Assembly: GCF_004114955.1 (NCBI RefSeq)
Contig: NZ_CP030053.1
Span: forward strand, 6,736,001 to 6,800,000
Origin: Bradyrhizobium guangzhouense
GTDB lineage: Bacteria; Pseudomonadota; Alphaproteobacteria; Rhizobiales; Xanthobacteraceae
DNA: 64,000 nt
Direction of reading: 5' to 3'
Position numbers and translations under genes: made by a program. The notes beneath the pieces are model-generated. The model made no database searches. It was not told the DNA's origin and was given only the letters and a program-made list of their open reading frames with translations. Of this stretch, positions 16,694 to 25,329 are shown piece after piece; position 1 is the first letter of the stretch; every line of letters starts with the position of its first letter.

Positions 16694-17665
16694 ATGCTCT
16701 CCTTCGTCGCTCAGCGTGTCCTCAAGGGCGTGATAGTCCTGCTTGCGATCATCGTCCTCAATTTCTTCCTGATCCGGCTGGCACCCGGCGACCCCGCGGT
16801 CGTGATGGCGGGCGAGGCCGGCGCCAGCGACCAGGTCTTCGTGCAGCAGCTCCGGGAAAAATTCGGCCTCGACAAGCCGCTGCCCGAGCAACTGTTGATT
16901 TACGTCAAGGGCATCGCGACCCTCGACCTCGGCTTCTCCTTCCGCCAGCAGGCGCCGGTCGCGAAGCTGATCGCGGAACGGCTGCCGGCGACGCTGCTAT
17001 TGACGCTGACCGCTTTCGCGATCTCGCTGGTCCTCGGTGTCCTCTTCGGCACCTTCGCCGCCCGGTTCGCCGGGACCTTCCTCGACACCGGCATTACGAT
17101 CTTCGCATTGATCTTCTACGCCATGCCGATCTTCTGGGTGGCGCTGATGGGCATCCTGCTGTTCTCGGTCACGTTCGATTGGCTCCCGAGTTTTGGCTAC
17201 GAGACGGTCGGCGCCAATCTCACGGGCTTTGCCCATATTGTCGACGTCGCCAAGCACCTGATCATGCCGGCGATGACGCTCGGCCTGTTCTTCATGGCTA
17301 CCTACACAAGGATGACGCGCGCCTCGATGCTGGAGGTGAAGCGGCTCGACTTCGTCAAGACCGCGCGCGCCAAGGGCCTTTCCGACGCATTGATCCAGCG
17401 CCGCCACGTGCTGCGCAACGCGCTGCTGCCCGTGGTGACGCTCGCCGGCGTCCATGCCGGCACGCTGATCGGCGGCGCCGTCATCACCGAGACCGTGTTC
17501 GCATGGCCCGGCATCGGACGGCTGATGTACGACGCGTTGCTTCAGCGCGACTACAATCTGCTGCTCGGCGTGTTCGTGACCTGTTCGGTCATGGTGCTGA
17601 TCTTCAACCTCATCACCGACCTCGTCTATCGCCTGGTCGACCCGCGCATCGAATTCGCCGCATGA
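16694..17665 (+). CDS. Peptide ABC transporter permease, DppB-like
   Basis: This 323-residue inner-membrane permease has an N-terminal membrane helix (GVIVLLAIIVLNFFLIRLAPGD), the family LAPGDPA and FGLDKPLPEQ elements, and about six membrane segments. The EAA loop that contacts the ATPase reads ARAKGLSDALIQRRHVLRNAL near residue 230. It pairs with the DppC-like protein encoded next, whose start overlaps this stop (ATGA at 17662-17665). The ribosome site before ATG 16694 is weak, consistent with expression reduced relative to the binding protein. Confidence 0.92.
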   Translation: MLSFVAQRVLKGVIVLLAIIVLNFFLIRLAPGDPAVVMAGEAGASDQVFVQQLREKFGLDKPLPEQLLIYVKGIATLDLGFSFRQQAPVAKLIAERLPATLLLTLTAFAISLVLGVLFGTFAARFAGTFLDTGITIFALIFYAMPIFWVALMGILLFSVTFDWLPSFGYETVGANLTGFAHIVDVAKHLIMPAMTLGLFFMATYTRMTRASMLEVKRLDFVKTARAKGLSDALIQRRHVLRNALLPVVTLAGVHAGTLIGGAVITETVFAWPGIGRLMYDALLQRDYNLLLGVFVTCSVMVLIFNLITDLVYRLVDPRIEFAA

Positions 17666-18501
17666 AACAATTCTGGACATCGATGCTCAAAAGCCCGAGC
17701 GGGGTGATCGGGCTGATCATCCTCCTGCTCGCGATCTCGGTCGCGGTGTTCGGACCGTTCCTGTTCCCGAACTCACCCTGGCGCATGGTGCAGCGGCCGT
17801 TCCTGCCGCCCTTCACGCTCTCCACAGTGCCGCTCGGCACCGATGCGCTCGGCCGCGACGTGTTCGCCGGCATGATTTTTGGCGCACGCGTCTCGCTCCT
17901 TGTCGGCCTCGTCTCGACGCTGGTTGCACTCGTCGTCGGCGTTCCCATCGGCGCCATGGCCGGCTATTTCGGCGGCAAGGTCGACGACGCGCTGATGCGC
18001 TTCACCGAGTTCTTCCAGACCATTCCGAGCTTCGCGCTCGCGATCGTGCTGGTCGCGATCCTGCAGCCGTCGATCTACTCGATCGTCGCCTCGATCGCCG
18101 TGGTGAGCTGGCCGCCGGTCGCGCGCCTCGTCCGCGGCGAGGTGCTGTCGCTGCGCACGCGCGAATACGTCCAGGCCGCCGTGGTCACGGGGCAGTCCCA
18201 CAGCTGGATCATCCTGCGCGAGATCCTGCCCAATGCGCTGTCGCCGGTGATCGTGCTGGCCTCGCTGATGGTGGCGACCGCGATCCTGTTGGAGTCTTCA
18301 CTATCCTTCCTTGGCCTCGGCGATCCCAATATAATCTCCTGGGGCTACATGGTCGGCGCCGGCCGCACCGTGATCCGCCAGGCCTGGTGGATCACCGTCT
18401 TTCCCGGCGTCGCCATCCTGATCTCGGTGCTCGGCCTCAACCTGATCGGCGAAGGCCTCAACGACGCGCTCAATCCGCGGCTCTCGCGGGAGGGACGCTG
18501 A
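17662..18501 (+). CDS. Peptide ABC transporter permease, DppC-like
   Basis: This permease of about 279 residues has the N-terminal TM plus the DppC/OppC marker PLGTDALGRDVFAGMIFGAR near residue 55 and a C-terminal EAA loop, with the segment AAVVTGQSHSWIILREILPNAL near residue 175. It forms the channel with the DppB-like partner. Translation starts at ATG 17662, inside the stop of the previous gene; the frame is open further upstream, but that sequence overlaps the DppB-like gene and is not real protein. Confidence 0.92.
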   Translation: MKQFWTSMLKSPSGVIGLIILLLAISVAVFGPFLFPNSPWRMVQRPFLPPFTLSTVPLGTDALGRDVFAGMIFGARVSLLVGLVSTLVALVVGVPIGAMAGYFGGKVDDALMRFTEFFQTIPSFALAIVLVAILQPSIYSIVASIAVVSWPPVARLVRGEVLSLRTREYVQAAVVTGQSHSWIILREILPNALSPVIVLASLMVATAILLESSLSFLGLGDPNIISWGYMVGAGRTVIRQAWWITVFPGVAILISVLGLNLIGEGLNDALNPRLSREGR

Positions 18502-18503
18502 CG

Positions 18504-20123
18504 ATGACCGCCCCACCCGCCGTCTCGATCAAGAACCTCAGGATTGCCCTGCCCAAAGGCGCCGAACGGCCCTTCGCCGTCGACGGTGTGTCGCTGGACT
18601 TGCGGCCCGGCAAGATCGTCTGCGTGGTCGGCGAATCCGGCTCCGGCAAGTCGATGTGCGCGCACGCACTGATGGGCCTGCTGCCGGACACGGTGTCCAT
18701 TGCCTCAGGCGAGATCCAGTTCGAAGGCCGCGACCTGCTCGAGCTCGATGACAACGGCTGGCGCGACCTGCGCGGCCGCCGTCTCGCAATGATTTTCCAG
18801 GAGCCGATGACCGCGCTCAATCCGTTGATGCGCATCGGCGACCAGATGGCCGAGATGTTCGAGGCCCACGACCTGCTGACGCCCAGGGAGCGACGCGCCA
18901 AGGCGCTGTCGCTGGCGCGCGAGGTCGGCCTGCCCGACCCCGAGCGCATCGTGCGTGCCTATCCGCACCAGCTCTCCGGCGGCCAGCGGCAGCGCGCCAT
19001 GATCGCAATGGCGCTCGCGCTCGAACCCGCCGTTCTGGTCGCGGACGAGCCGACCACCGCGCTCGATGTCACCACGCAGGCGCAGATCCTCAAACTGATC
19101 CGCAACCTCCAACGCAACCGCAACATGGCGGTGATGTTCATCACCCACGACTTCGGCGTCGTTGCAGATATTGCCGATCAGGTCGTGGTGCTCCGCCATG
19201 GCAAGGTGGTCGAGGAAGGCCCCGCCGCGACTGTGTTTGACAATCCGCAGCACGACTACACCAAGGCGCTGCTTGCCGCCGTGCCGTCGATGCATCCGCC
19301 GGCGCGCGCGCCGCTCGACGATCGGGCCAAAGCCGTCGAGGTGATCGGCCTGGACAAGACTTACGTCACCTCGGGCGGCTGGTTTCGCGAAGACCGCCGC
19401 GTCGATGCTGCGCGCGCGGTCAACTTCAACATCCTCAAGGGCGAGACGCTGGGCCTGGTCGGCGAATCCGGTTCCGGCAAATCGTCGGTCGCGCGGCTCG
19501 TGATGCGGCTGATCGAGGCCGATCGCGGCACGGTTCGGATCGGCGACACCGACCTCAGCTCACTTTCCGGCAAGGCACTCCGCGCTGAACGCCATCGCAT
19601 CCAGATGATCTTTCAGGATCCGTTCGCCTCGCTCAATCCGCGGCGCAAGATCGGCCACATCATCGCCGACGGCCCGATCGCATCCGGCCTCGATCCGAAA
19701 GTCGCGTTCGACCGTGCCCGAAATCTCCTCAAGATGGTGGGCCTCGATGCCGGCGCACTCGAACGCTATCCGCATGAATTCTCCGGCGGTCAGCGCCAGC
19801 GCATCGGCATTGCGCGGGCGCTCGCGCTCGAGCCCGAGATCATCGTCGCCGACGAAGCCGTCTCGGCGCTCGACGTCTCGGTGCAGACGCAGGTGCTCAA
19901 ACTGCTCGAAGATCTCAAGGCGCGCCTCGGCCTCTCGATGCTGTTCATCACCCACGATCTGCGCGTGGCCGCGCAAATCTGCGACCGCATCGCGGTGATG
20001 CAGCGCGGCGGCATCGTCGAGCTGAAGCCGACGGCACAGCTGTTCGCCGCGCCGGAGCACGCCTATACGCGCGAGCTGCTGGCCGCGGTGCCGGGGCAAA
20101 GGGAACGTGCGCCGACCGCGTGA
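18504..20123 (+). CDS. Fused double ATPase of peptide ABC transporter (DppD-DppF type)
   Basis: This 539-residue protein has two complete ABC cassettes. The first has Walker A GESGSGKS near residue 43, signature LSGGQRQRA near residue 156 and Walker B VLVADEPTTALD. The second has GESGSGKSS near residue 323, FSGGQRQRIGIARAL near residue 430 and IIVADEAVSALDVS. Each cassette is followed by the oligopeptide-family C-terminal extension. The fusion replaces separate DppD and DppF, as in GsiA-like proteins. In the second cassette Walker B ends DEAVSALD instead of DEPxxxLD, a common variant. It closes the operon, two bases after the DppC-like stop. Confidence 0.93.
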   Translation: MTAPPAVSIKNLRIALPKGAERPFAVDGVSLDLRPGKIVCVVGESGSGKSMCAHALMGLLPDTVSIASGEIQFEGRDLLELDDNGWRDLRGRRLAMIFQEPMTALNPLMRIGDQMAEMFEAHDLLTPRERRAKALSLAREVGLPDPERIVRAYPHQLSGGQRQRAMIAMALALEPAVLVADEPTTALDVTTQAQILKLIRNLQRNRNMAVMFITHDFGVVADIADQVVVLRHGKVVEEGPAATVFDNPQHDYTKALLAAVPSMHPPARAPLDDRAKAVEVIGLDKTYVTSGGWFREDRRVDAARAVNFNILKGETLGLVGESGSGKSSVARLVMRLIEADRGTVRIGDTDLSSLSGKALRAERHRIQMIFQDPFASLNPRRKIGHIIADGPIASGLDPKVAFDRARNLLKMVGLDAGALERYPHEFSGGQRQRIGIARALALEPEIIVADEAVSALDVSVQTQVLKLLEDLKARLGLSMLFITHDLRVAAQICDRIAVMQRGGIVELKPTAQLFAAPEHAYTRELLAAVPGQRERAPTA

Positions 20124-20247
20124 GGCGCAGTTCCGTCCGGTATCCCGATCCGCTTAGGAACAGATCGGTCACGGGCATTTTATCTGATGTGACCGACTGC
20201 CCGGCTGCAACGATGAAGCCGGCGCCCCACATCCGAATGAAATGATT

Positions 20248-20266
20248 TCCATCATCTGATGATGGA
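20248..20266. promoter_or_regulatory. Inverted repeat TCCATCAT / ATGATGGA upstream of small genes
   Basis: Perfect 8-bp arms with a CTG spacer end 23 nt before the start of the small gene at 20290. The location suits an operator, or an RNA hairpin close to the ribosome site. Confidence 0.35.
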
Positions 20267-20289
20267 TTGGACACCTATTGGAGACCGAA

Positions 20290-20454
20290 ATGGGCCAGAT
20301 CATTCAGTTTGTTTCGAAGTCCGAGCGCGAGCGTCTTCGCCTCATCCAGGAAGCGCGCGCGATCTACGATAGCATTTTTCCGCCGGCAGATTCGGCGGGC
20401 GAGCAGTCGAGCGGAGTTGCTGCGCGGCAGAGCGACAGGGGCAACCTCGCATGA
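20290..20454 (+). CDS. Small conserved-looking protein, 54 residues
   Basis: The product begins MGQIIQFVSKSERERLRLIQ and continues EARAIYDSIFPPADSAG. It is a charged, helical, soluble mini-protein ending in a Ser/Gln-rich tail. The frame has strongly GC-biased third positions and overlaps the next small gene by the ATGA at 20451-20454, which argues that both are translated. A good inverted repeat lies upstream. I do not recognise a function. Confidence 0.7.
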   Translation: MGQIIQFVSKSERERLRLIQEARAIYDSIFPPADSAGEQSSGVAARQSDRGNLA

Positions 20455-20660
20455 TCAAGATCATTGCCGTGCTTTGCAGCCTCGCTTCTCCGTCCAATTG
20501 CCATGAGCAACTCGTTACCAGCTCCGACTTTGCGCAGGTCTCGGTTCAGTCCTGCCTGATGGGCGCGCCGCAGCTCGCCGAATGGATGAACCAGCATCCG
20601 GCCGAACGCCTGGCGGCCTGGCGCTGCGTGATCGGCCAGCAGGACGGCCGGGGAATTTAA
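20451..20660 (+). CDS. Small conserved-looking protein, 69 residues, cysteine-containing
   Basis: The product starts MIKIIAVLCSLASPSNCHEQ with a short hydrophobic N-terminus and has four cysteines in all (positions 9, 17, 35 and 59), pairs that could form disulfides: NCHEQLVTS, QSCLMGAP and WRCVIGQQ. It may be exported or membrane-anchored. It is translationally coupled to the preceding 54-residue protein. No family is recognised with confidence, and no metal or catalytic motif is evident beyond the cysteines. Confidence 0.7.
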   Translation: MIKIIAVLCSLASPSNCHEQLVTSSDFAQVSVQSCLMGAPQLAEWMNQHPAERLAAWRCVIGQQDGRGI

Positions 20661-20758
20661 CGCCGCAGGGCCGCCCCTCAGGGACGATCCGGCTGAACCG
20701 TGACGAGCATTCCTCGCCGAGCTAGAGTGGCGAAGTTGCTCGACAGAGGGGACGCCGG

Positions 20759-21694
20759 ATGGAGGTCGCCAGCCTCGTTCTTCCCGTATTCGCGATCATC
20801 GTCACCGGATGGCTCGCCGGGGCGTCGGGCTATCTCTCGCGCTCGCTCGCCGACGCGCTGGTGCATTTCGCCTACAATGTCGCGATGCCGGCGCTGCTGA
20901 TCGTCACGATCGCGCAGGAGCCCGCACGCAATCTCCTGGAATGGCGTTTCTTGCTCGCCTTCGGTGGCGGCTCCCTGATCTGCTTCGCACTGGTCTTCCT
21001 GGCGGTCCGTGCCGGCGGCCAAAGCGATCTCGCCAGCGGCACGATCCAGGGCATGGCGGCGGCAATGACCAATACGGGTTTCGTGGCGCTGCCGATCCTG
21101 CATGCGATTTACGGCCAGCCCGCCGTCCTGCCTGCCGCGGTGGCAACAGTGTTCGTCGCGGCCGTGATGTTTCCGATCACGGTCATCCTGCTGGAACGGG
21201 GCGCGCGCGGCACCGCGCATGTCGGCGGGCTCGCAAAGCAGATCCTGCTCAATCCGATGGTGCTGTCGACGCTCATCGGCCTCGTCTGGGCGACCACGGG
21301 CCTGCCGATTCCGGCCGCCGTCGCGACCTATCTGAACATGATCGCCGCGGCGCTCACGCCGTGCGCGCTGTTTGCCATCGGGCTCGGCCTTTCGGTCGAA
21401 AGCCTGCGCTCCAGTCTCGGGACATCGTTCGCACTCGCGGCCGTGAAGCTGGCGGTGATGCCGCTGATCGTCTACGGCCTCTGCGTGATGACAGGCCTCA
21501 ATCCGCTCTACACCGTCGCCGCCGTGATCTGCGCGGCCGTGCCGACGGCGAAAACCGTTTACGTGCTGGCGCACGAGCACAAGGTCGAGGAGAAGCTGGT
21601 TGCGGCCACGGTCTCGATCACGACGATGCTGTCGGTTGCGACATTGCTGGTCGCGCTCTATCTCCTCTCGGGCCTTGCGGCCGTTGCGCGCTGA
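20759..21694 (+). CDS. AEC-family (auxin efflux carrier-like) transporter
   Basis: This 311-residue membrane protein has about ten TM segments in a five-plus-five arrangement. Family features are MEVASLVLPVFAIIVTGWLA at the N-terminus, the unwound region YNVAMPALLIVTIA near residue 40, GMAAAMTNTGFVALPI near residue 100, and the repeat-related AVPTAKTVYVLAHEHK near residue 260. Bacterial AEC members move dicarboxylates, malonate or other organic acids; plant homologues move auxin. The substrate is not predictable. GAGGGGACG precedes the start. It converges on the carrier-protein gene of the dlt-like cassette. Confidence 0.9.
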   Translation: MEVASLVLPVFAIIVTGWLAGASGYLSRSLADALVHFAYNVAMPALLIVTIAQEPARNLLEWRFLLAFGGGSLICFALVFLAVRAGGQSDLASGTIQGMAAAMTNTGFVALPILHAIYGQPAVLPAAVATVFVAAVMFPITVILLERGARGTAHVGGLAKQILLNPMVLSTLIGLVWATTGLPIPAAVATYLNMIAAALTPCALFAIGLGLSVESLRSSLGTSFALAAVKLAVMPLIVYGLCVMTGLNPLYTVAAVICAAVPTAKTVYVLAHEHKVEEKLVAATVSITTMLSVATLLVALYLLSGLAAVAR

Positions 21695-21751
21695 AGGCGG
21701 CAGAAGCCGCCCTTGTCTCGCGTGGGCCGAGCGGCCTTCCTCTATCTCTTG

Positions 21752-22009
21752 TCAGACCGACACGGCGTGCCGTTCGATCAGATCGGCTATCGCGTCGATC
21801 GAATCCAGGCGTGTCAGATCGAAATTGATGTCCGCGAAGTTGATGCCGTGGTCGATCTCGATCGTCATCACGATCTCGACCGCGTCCAGCGAATCGAGTC
21901 GGCCGCTGGAGAACAGCAAATCGTCGTCGCGCAGCGGGCTCGTGTCGCCCTTCATGTCCAGCCGCTGCCGGATATAGCCGCGCATCCGCGAGCGTACGTC
22001 GTTACTCAT
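21752..22009 (-). CDS. Acyl/aminoacyl carrier protein (DltC-like)
   Basis: This 85-residue acidic carrier protein has a phosphopantetheine attachment site at Ser40 in GRLDSLDAVEIVMTIE, with the usual helical pattern and a C-terminal LIERH. Its ATG overlaps the stop of the MBOAT gene (ATGA at 22006-22009), so it is translated with that protein. Together with the adenylation enzyme it would hold an activated amino acid (D-alanine in classic Dlt systems) as a thioester for transfer by the MBOAT protein. The DSL is followed by DAVE rather than the fatty-acid-type DSLDTVE, and there are no fatty-acid genes nearby. Confidence 0.88.
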   Translation of the reverse strand: MSNDVRSRMRGYIRQRLDMKGDTSPLRDDDLLFSSGRLDSLDAVEIVMTIEIDHGINFADINFDLTRLDSIDAIADLIERHAVSV

Positions 22010-23505
22010 GCATTGACTCCCAGGAGGTAGAGGAAGAACTGACCACGCTGCAGGATCGAATGCTGGCGGTCCAATGGTGCGTCGAACACGTGCAGTGCGC
22101 AGAAGAAGAGGACGACGCCGGCGCAGGGCAGCGCGCGGCCGCGCAGCCATCCCTGCTGCGCTCGTGCCGTGCGGGTCCGCAATTGCGACAGCCCGAGGCC
22201 GGTCGCCAGAAGCAACGTGTAGACCGCGTGCGAGGCCTCGCCGGCCAGGGCGTTCGAAAGCCCCATCTCCGCGACGAGCCTGATGTCCCGGATGAAATGA
22301 AACAGCAGATTGCCGAGACAGGCCGCTGCGAAGGTCGCAAAGAACATCCGCAGCTTCCGATGGGTCCTGAAGTACCGGAGGAAGGTCGGATAGAAGAAGT
22401 GGTCGACCAACAGTTCCTTGTAATAGAAATAGTAGCGGTTCCAGAACTCGATGAGCGTCGTCGCCTGCAACGGACGGTACGTGTTGCGCAACAACCCGAA
22501 GCCCGCCAGGCGCGCACAAGCGACGATGATGCCGCTCCAGATGGAGATGCTCAAAACGTCCTCGGCGAAATTGTCGAGCAGGCTCGCATAGCAGAGGACG
22601 CGCGGAAAGCTTGCCCCTGACAGAAAATTCAGGAACGCCTGGTCGAACTCGGGCACTCCGAGTTGGGTGTGAACGACAGTCTTGAGTGCGCTCAGGCAGG
22701 CGAGAAGCAGCAAGACCCAGACGAGGAGCTTCAGAGCCTTGAGCTGCGTGACTGCGAGCTCTTCGGCATTGCGGGCCTCGAACTTGCGCAGGTAGGATAC
22801 GCTCTTGCCGAACGGCGTCAGCGTCGATCCCCAGAACGGATAGAACACGCCCAGCTGCAGCGCCACCGCGGGCGGACTGACCGCCGCGGCCTCGTTCAGG
22901 GCATAAGCGAGAAACCAGATATAGGGCAAAAGGGTCGCGAGGAACGACCAGAGCAGCAACCGCGGCATTCCCGCCGCGATCGGCGTCTCCGCGACCAGCA
23001 CCAGACCGACGAAGCCTGCGCTGAGGAACAGCGCCGGCCAGCGAAACGGCGTGAGCTTGACGAGATGGCGATAGGCCTTGAGGAGGCCCGTACAGGCAAC
23101 GACGACGACGGCGATCATGCCGGCCGCAAGCCATGTTTGATCGACGCCGGCAATCCTCTCCTGGCTCGCAACGCGTGCAACCAGTTCAGTGTCGACGAGA
23201 AAGCCCGCGCGGCAGAGCATCAGCAGGGTGGCCGCGGGAATGACCTGCCAACGATAACCGCCTGCATAAGCGCAGGCTGCGGCCGGCAGCCCGACCAGAG
23301 GATCGAAGCCGAGAAGAGCAAGCAATGCAGCGAAGACGGCGACGAGCAGGATCCGGCCCGGCCAAGTCTGCGCCAGCGCGCGGATAGCGGGGTCCTGGTC
23401 GATCGCGGGTACGACGCGCGGCGACAGCCATTTGCGTTGCAAGCGGCTTGTGCGTTGCAAGCGACTTGGCGCCGCTGCGCCCTCTGTGACGATGGGTTGG
23501 GTCAC
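22006..23505 (-). CDS. MBOAT-family membrane O-acyltransferase (DltB-like)
   Basis: This membrane protein of about 499 residues has roughly ten or more TM segments. The MBOAT core is near residues 351-375 (FWNRYYFYYKELLVDHFF) with the invariant histidine at about 403 (GNLLFHFIRD). It is longer than classic DltB (about 400 residues) through about 200 N-terminal residues that contain extra TM helices. In DltB the pore passes the aminoacyl group from carrier protein to an extracellular acceptor. The start is uncertain: GTG at 23505 is used; it lies just after the adenylation gene stop. No DltD-like gene follows. Confidence 0.85.
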   Translation of the reverse strand: MTQPIVTEGAAAPSRLQRTSRLQRKWLSPRVVPAIDQDPAIRALAQTWPGRILLVAVFAALLALLGFDPLVGLPAAACAYAGGYRWQVIPAATLLMLCRAGFLVDTELVARVASQERIAGVDQTWLAAGMIAVVVVACTGLLKAYRHLVKLTPFRWPALFLSAGFVGLVLVAETPIAAGMPRLLLWSFLATLLPYIWFLAYALNEAAAVSPPAVALQLGVFYPFWGSTLTPFGKSVSYLRKFEARNAEELAVTQLKALKLLVWVLLLLACLSALKTVVHTQLGVPEFDQAFLNFLSGASFPRVLCYASLLDNFAEDVLSISIWSGIIVACARLAGFGLLRNTYRPLQATTLIEFWNRYYFYYKELLVDHFFYPTFLRYFRTHRKLRMFFATFAAACLGNLLFHFIRDIRLVAEMGLSNALAGEASHAVYTLLLATGLGLSQLRTRTARAQQGWLRGRALPCAGVVLFFCALHVFDAPLDRQHSILQRGQFFLYLLGVNA

Positions 23506-23519
23506 TGGATGCCAACCGA

Positions 23520-25082
23520 TCAGGACGCCTTGGCGAGGGCATGACCGGGCCCGAGCAACTCGGCGACGGCGCGCCGGTCGGCCTTGCCGTTCGCGTTGGT
23601 CGGCATGGCTTCGAGCCGGACGAAGCGGGAAGGAACCATGTAGCCAGGAAGCCGCGCCTTGCAATGAGCGAGCAGATCGGCCTCAGGCAAGTCTGCGCCT
23701 GAATACGCCGCGACGAGACGCCCTGGGCCGGCTCCGTCCCGAAACACCACCGTCAATGCGCGCGTAACGTCCGGATGGGAGGCGATGGCGTGATCAATCT
23801 CCTCGAGCTCGATGCGGTAGCCGTTCAACTTCACCTGGTTGTCGGCGCGGCCACGAAAGCGCAGCACACCGGTGCGCGCGTCGGATTCGACGAGATCGCC
23901 GGTGCGGTACAGCACGGCGCGATGGCCGCCGGTGACTGGATCCTGGCGAAACCGGCGCGCAGTCTCCTCGGCATTGTTGATGTAGCCGAGCCCGACACAG
24001 GGCCCGCCGAGCCACAGCTCGCCGACGTCGCCGGGCGCCACGACCTTCAACTCGTCATCAAGGATGCGGTAGCTGAAATTGGGATTCAGCCGGCCCAGCG
24101 GCGGCAGCCCGTCTGCAGTCTCGAACACATCCGCGGTGATCTCGAAGCCACTACAGATGCAGCTCGTCTCGGTCGGGCCGTAGCAGTTGACGAGCTGTGC
24201 CTTGCCGGCAAAGGCCGTGAAGAAGCGGCGCAGCCGCGCGAGCGGAAAGCCTTCGCCACCGAACATGAAGCGCTTGACGCCCGGTAGCCGGTCGGGCGTC
24301 AGCAGGTTCATGGAATCGAGATACATGAAGAGGGTCGGCACCGCGAAGAAGAAGGTGCAGCCTGCCCTCGTGATCTCCTCGACCAGATCGGCGGGCCGTC
24401 GTCCCTTGAGAGCATCGAGCGCGACAATCGCCGCGCCGTTGAGAAGGCCCGCATAAATGTCGAGCACCGAATTGTCGAAATAGATCGGATTGACGTTGGT
24501 GAGGCGCTCGCCTGGCCCGATATGCAGATCGGATCGAGCCCAGTCCGCCAGGTGCAGCACGCCCTGATGCGGGATGACGGCACCTTTGGGTTCGCCGGTC
24601 GATCCCGATGTGAACATCACATAGGCAGGATCGGCGCCGGTAATGGCCCTGGTCTCCGGCATGTCGTCGCTTGCAAAGCCTGCCAGCTCTTCATGCAGCC
24701 TCGCACGCGCCGGCTCATCGCCGATCACCACCCGCGTGCCGTCGCCCTCGCGCGTGCTGACGATCAGCACCGGCGCGCATCGGCCAAGCATCCGTCGGGC
24801 CCGCTCGGCGGGCGCTGCGGTATCGAGGAAAGCGTAGGGCGCACCAATCTTGAGGCAGGCCAGCGCCAGCGCATAGGCTTCGACCATCTTCGGCAATTCG
24901 ATGCAGACGACTTGGCCAGCTTCGACGCCGCGGCCACCCAGCCAGCGCGCGAGACGATTGGCCATGATATTGAGAGTCTGGAACTCGTAAATCCGCCCCT
25001 CGCACAACAACGCAGGGGCCGAAGGCGAGGTCTTAACGATCTCTTCAAACCTCAATCCGAGATTGTAGGCCGGCACCGGCAT
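23520..25082 (-). CDS. Amino-acid adenylating enzyme (DltA-like)
   Basis: This AMP-forming ligase of 520 residues carries the phosphate loop TSGSTGEPKG (158-167), the core IYFDNSVLDIY (200-210), whose Asp203 should contact an alpha-amino group, YGPTET (301-306), YRTGDLV (392-398) and catalytic Lys500 in NANGKADR. The FDxS motif indicates an amino-acid substrate, as in D-alanine:carrier-protein ligase DltA, rather than a fatty acid. It is the first gene of the three-gene cassette with MBOAT and carrier protein. ATG 25082 follows GGGAAG; upstream open codons are discounted. Confidence 0.88.
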   Translation of the reverse strand: MPVPAYNLGLRFEEIVKTSPSAPALLCEGRIYEFQTLNIMANRLARWLGGRGVEAGQVVCIELPKMVEAYALALACLKIGAPYAFLDTAAPAERARRMLGRCAPVLIVSTREGDGTRVVIGDEPARARLHEELAGFASDDMPETRAITGADPAYVMFTSGSTGEPKGAVIPHQGVLHLADWARSDLHIGPGERLTNVNPIYFDNSVLDIYAGLLNGAAIVALDALKGRRPADLVEEITRAGCTFFFAVPTLFMYLDSMNLLTPDRLPGVKRFMFGGEGFPLARLRRFFTAFAGKAQLVNCYGPTETSCICSGFEITADVFETADGLPPLGRLNPNFSYRILDDELKVVAPGDVGELWLGGPCVGLGYINNAEETARRFRQDPVTGGHRAVLYRTGDLVESDARTGVLRFRGRADNQVKLNGYRIELEEIDHAIASHPDVTRALTVVFRDGAGPGRLVAAYSGADLPEADLLAHCKARLPGYMVPSRFVRLEAMPTNANGKADRRAVAELLGPGHALAKAS

Positions 25083-25198
25083 CTGACTTCCCGTCTTGTT
25101 CTGCCGGAGAACGTCCGGGACGGACGAGCCACGGCGGCCACTGTGGTGGCCTTCCTTGTTGCGCCGGAGCGTCGATGCGCAATTCAATCAAAAGATGT

Positions 25199-25212
25199 TT
25201 TCTGATCAGAAA
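25199..25212. promoter_or_regulatory. 14-bp palindrome TTTCTGATCAGAAA upstream of dlt-like cassette
   Basis: This is a perfect palindrome in an AT-rich patch, 117 nt upstream of the adenylation-gene start. It could be an operator for the cassette or for the small secreted-protein gene whose 3' end lies about 120 nt to the right. The assignment is by position only. Confidence 0.35.
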
Positions 25213-25329
25213 CAATTCTAAGGAGAGAATCTTTAACGGATCGTGAAGCGCCGATCCCGTTGGCAAGTTTCTGATTGGAACCGGCGCGGGCGCAATGGCA
25301 CTCGGCGTCAGCGATGATGGCAGGCAGCC

